Origin: Clostridia bacterium
GTDB lineage: Bacteria; Bacillota; Clostridia; Christensenellales; Aristaeellaceae
DNA: 5,342 nt
Assembly (NCBI GenBank): GCA_017458865.1
Contig: JAFSZW010000051.1
Span: forward strand, 1-5,342
Direction of reading: 5' to 3'
Part shown: positions 5,257 to 5,342 of the stretch, one piece after another
Layout: the number at the start of each line of letters is the position of its first letter
Numbering within the stretch: the stretch's first letter is position 1
Translations under genes and position numbers: made by a program
Notes under the pieces: generated by a model
What the model was told of the DNA's origin: nothing
Seen by the model: only the letters and a program-made list of their open reading frames with translations
The model's database searches: none

Positions 5257-5342
5257 TTAATCACTGTATTTGTTCTGCTTCAGCCCATACGTGGTGATAA
5301 AGATGATCTGAACAGTCTTCTTTGTCTTCGTATGTTCACGAA
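5257..5342 (-). CDS. Probable C-terminal end of an AAA-type ATPase (5' end outside window; 3' end possibly damaged)
   Basis: On the minus strand a frame open at the right edge runs to TAA (5259-5257) and encodes 27 visible residues. They include KTKKTVQIIFITTYGLKQNK followed by YSD. This resembles the C-terminal strand of a prokaryotic AAA ATPase family (ATPase_2/DUF234-type, known to me from recall), in which a KK-x-(6-7)-ITT-(F/Y)-G-(L/V)-K-x-N-x-YS motif is normally followed by about a dozen residues ending in V-T-(M/L)-x-DLF. Here the stop comes straight after YSD. Reading on in the same frame, GDVTL appears at 5193-5210 followed by a second stop, and MTDLF begins at 5194 in another frame. 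The usual tail may therefore be broken. Only 27 residues are available, so the family call is tentative. The gene is convergent with the VWA gene. Confidence 0.42.
   Translation of the reverse strand, partial: REHTKTKKTVQIIFITTYGLKQNKYSD

Noticed and set aside
1..5342. CRISPR array, tRNA/rRNA genes, complete insertion sequence or a multi-gene defence system
   Set aside because: No regularly spaced repeats, no tRNA or rRNA-like sequence, no transposase with paired ends. The genes are separate transcription units with unrelated roles.

Overview
The window looks like a chromosomal segment of a Bacillota bacterium, most likely a gut Clostridia relative. This is inferred from strong AGGAGG-type ribosome binding sites, near-consensus sigma-A promoters, roughly balanced GC content, and a gene mix (GH42 beta-galactosidase, 90-residue HU, YfbK-type von Willebrand protein, lone MGT-family glycosyltransferase) that is common in such genomes. 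The genus cannot be named from this sequence.

Layout, left to right. (1) 1-708, plus: the C-terminal third of a GH42 beta-galactosidase, cut by the left edge. (2) 709-1056: no gene that I can support; it holds weak inverted repeats and, near its right end, a 10-base direct repeat at 11-base spacing. (3) 1057-1464: a complete HU unit with a TTGATT-17-TATAAT promoter, a leader of about 60 nt with two small hairpins, an SD, a 90-aa HU gene and a terminator hairpin that looks usable from both strands. (4) 1542-2723, minus: a complete 393-aa MGT-family (GT1) glycosyltransferase, convergent with HU, with its own TTGACA-18-TACAAT promoter at 2777-2806. (5) 2724-2994: the divergent intergenic region; the glycosyltransferase promoter is clear, but no promoter for the rightward gene is obvious. 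(6) 2995-4893, plus: a secreted 632-aa protein with a signal peptide, a peptidoglycan-binding domain and a YfbK-type VWA module with an intact MIDAS. (7) 4894-5256: no supported gene, but strong secondary structure, namely a 39-nt hairpin, a long interrupted inverted repeat and a good rho-independent terminator. (8) 5257-5342, minus: a short reading frame, open at the right edge, that resembles the C-terminal end of an AAA-type ATPase; its 3' end looks altered.

The genes do not form one operon. Each transcription unit appears separate: HU and the glycosyltransferase converge on a shared terminator, the glycosyltransferase and the VWA gene diverge, and the VWA gene converges on the ATPase fragment. 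I see no coherent new multi-gene system. The parts most worth a second look are the structured tail after the VWA gene together with the ATPase end, the peptidoglycan-binding/VWA architecture, and the control regions of HU and the glycosyltransferase.
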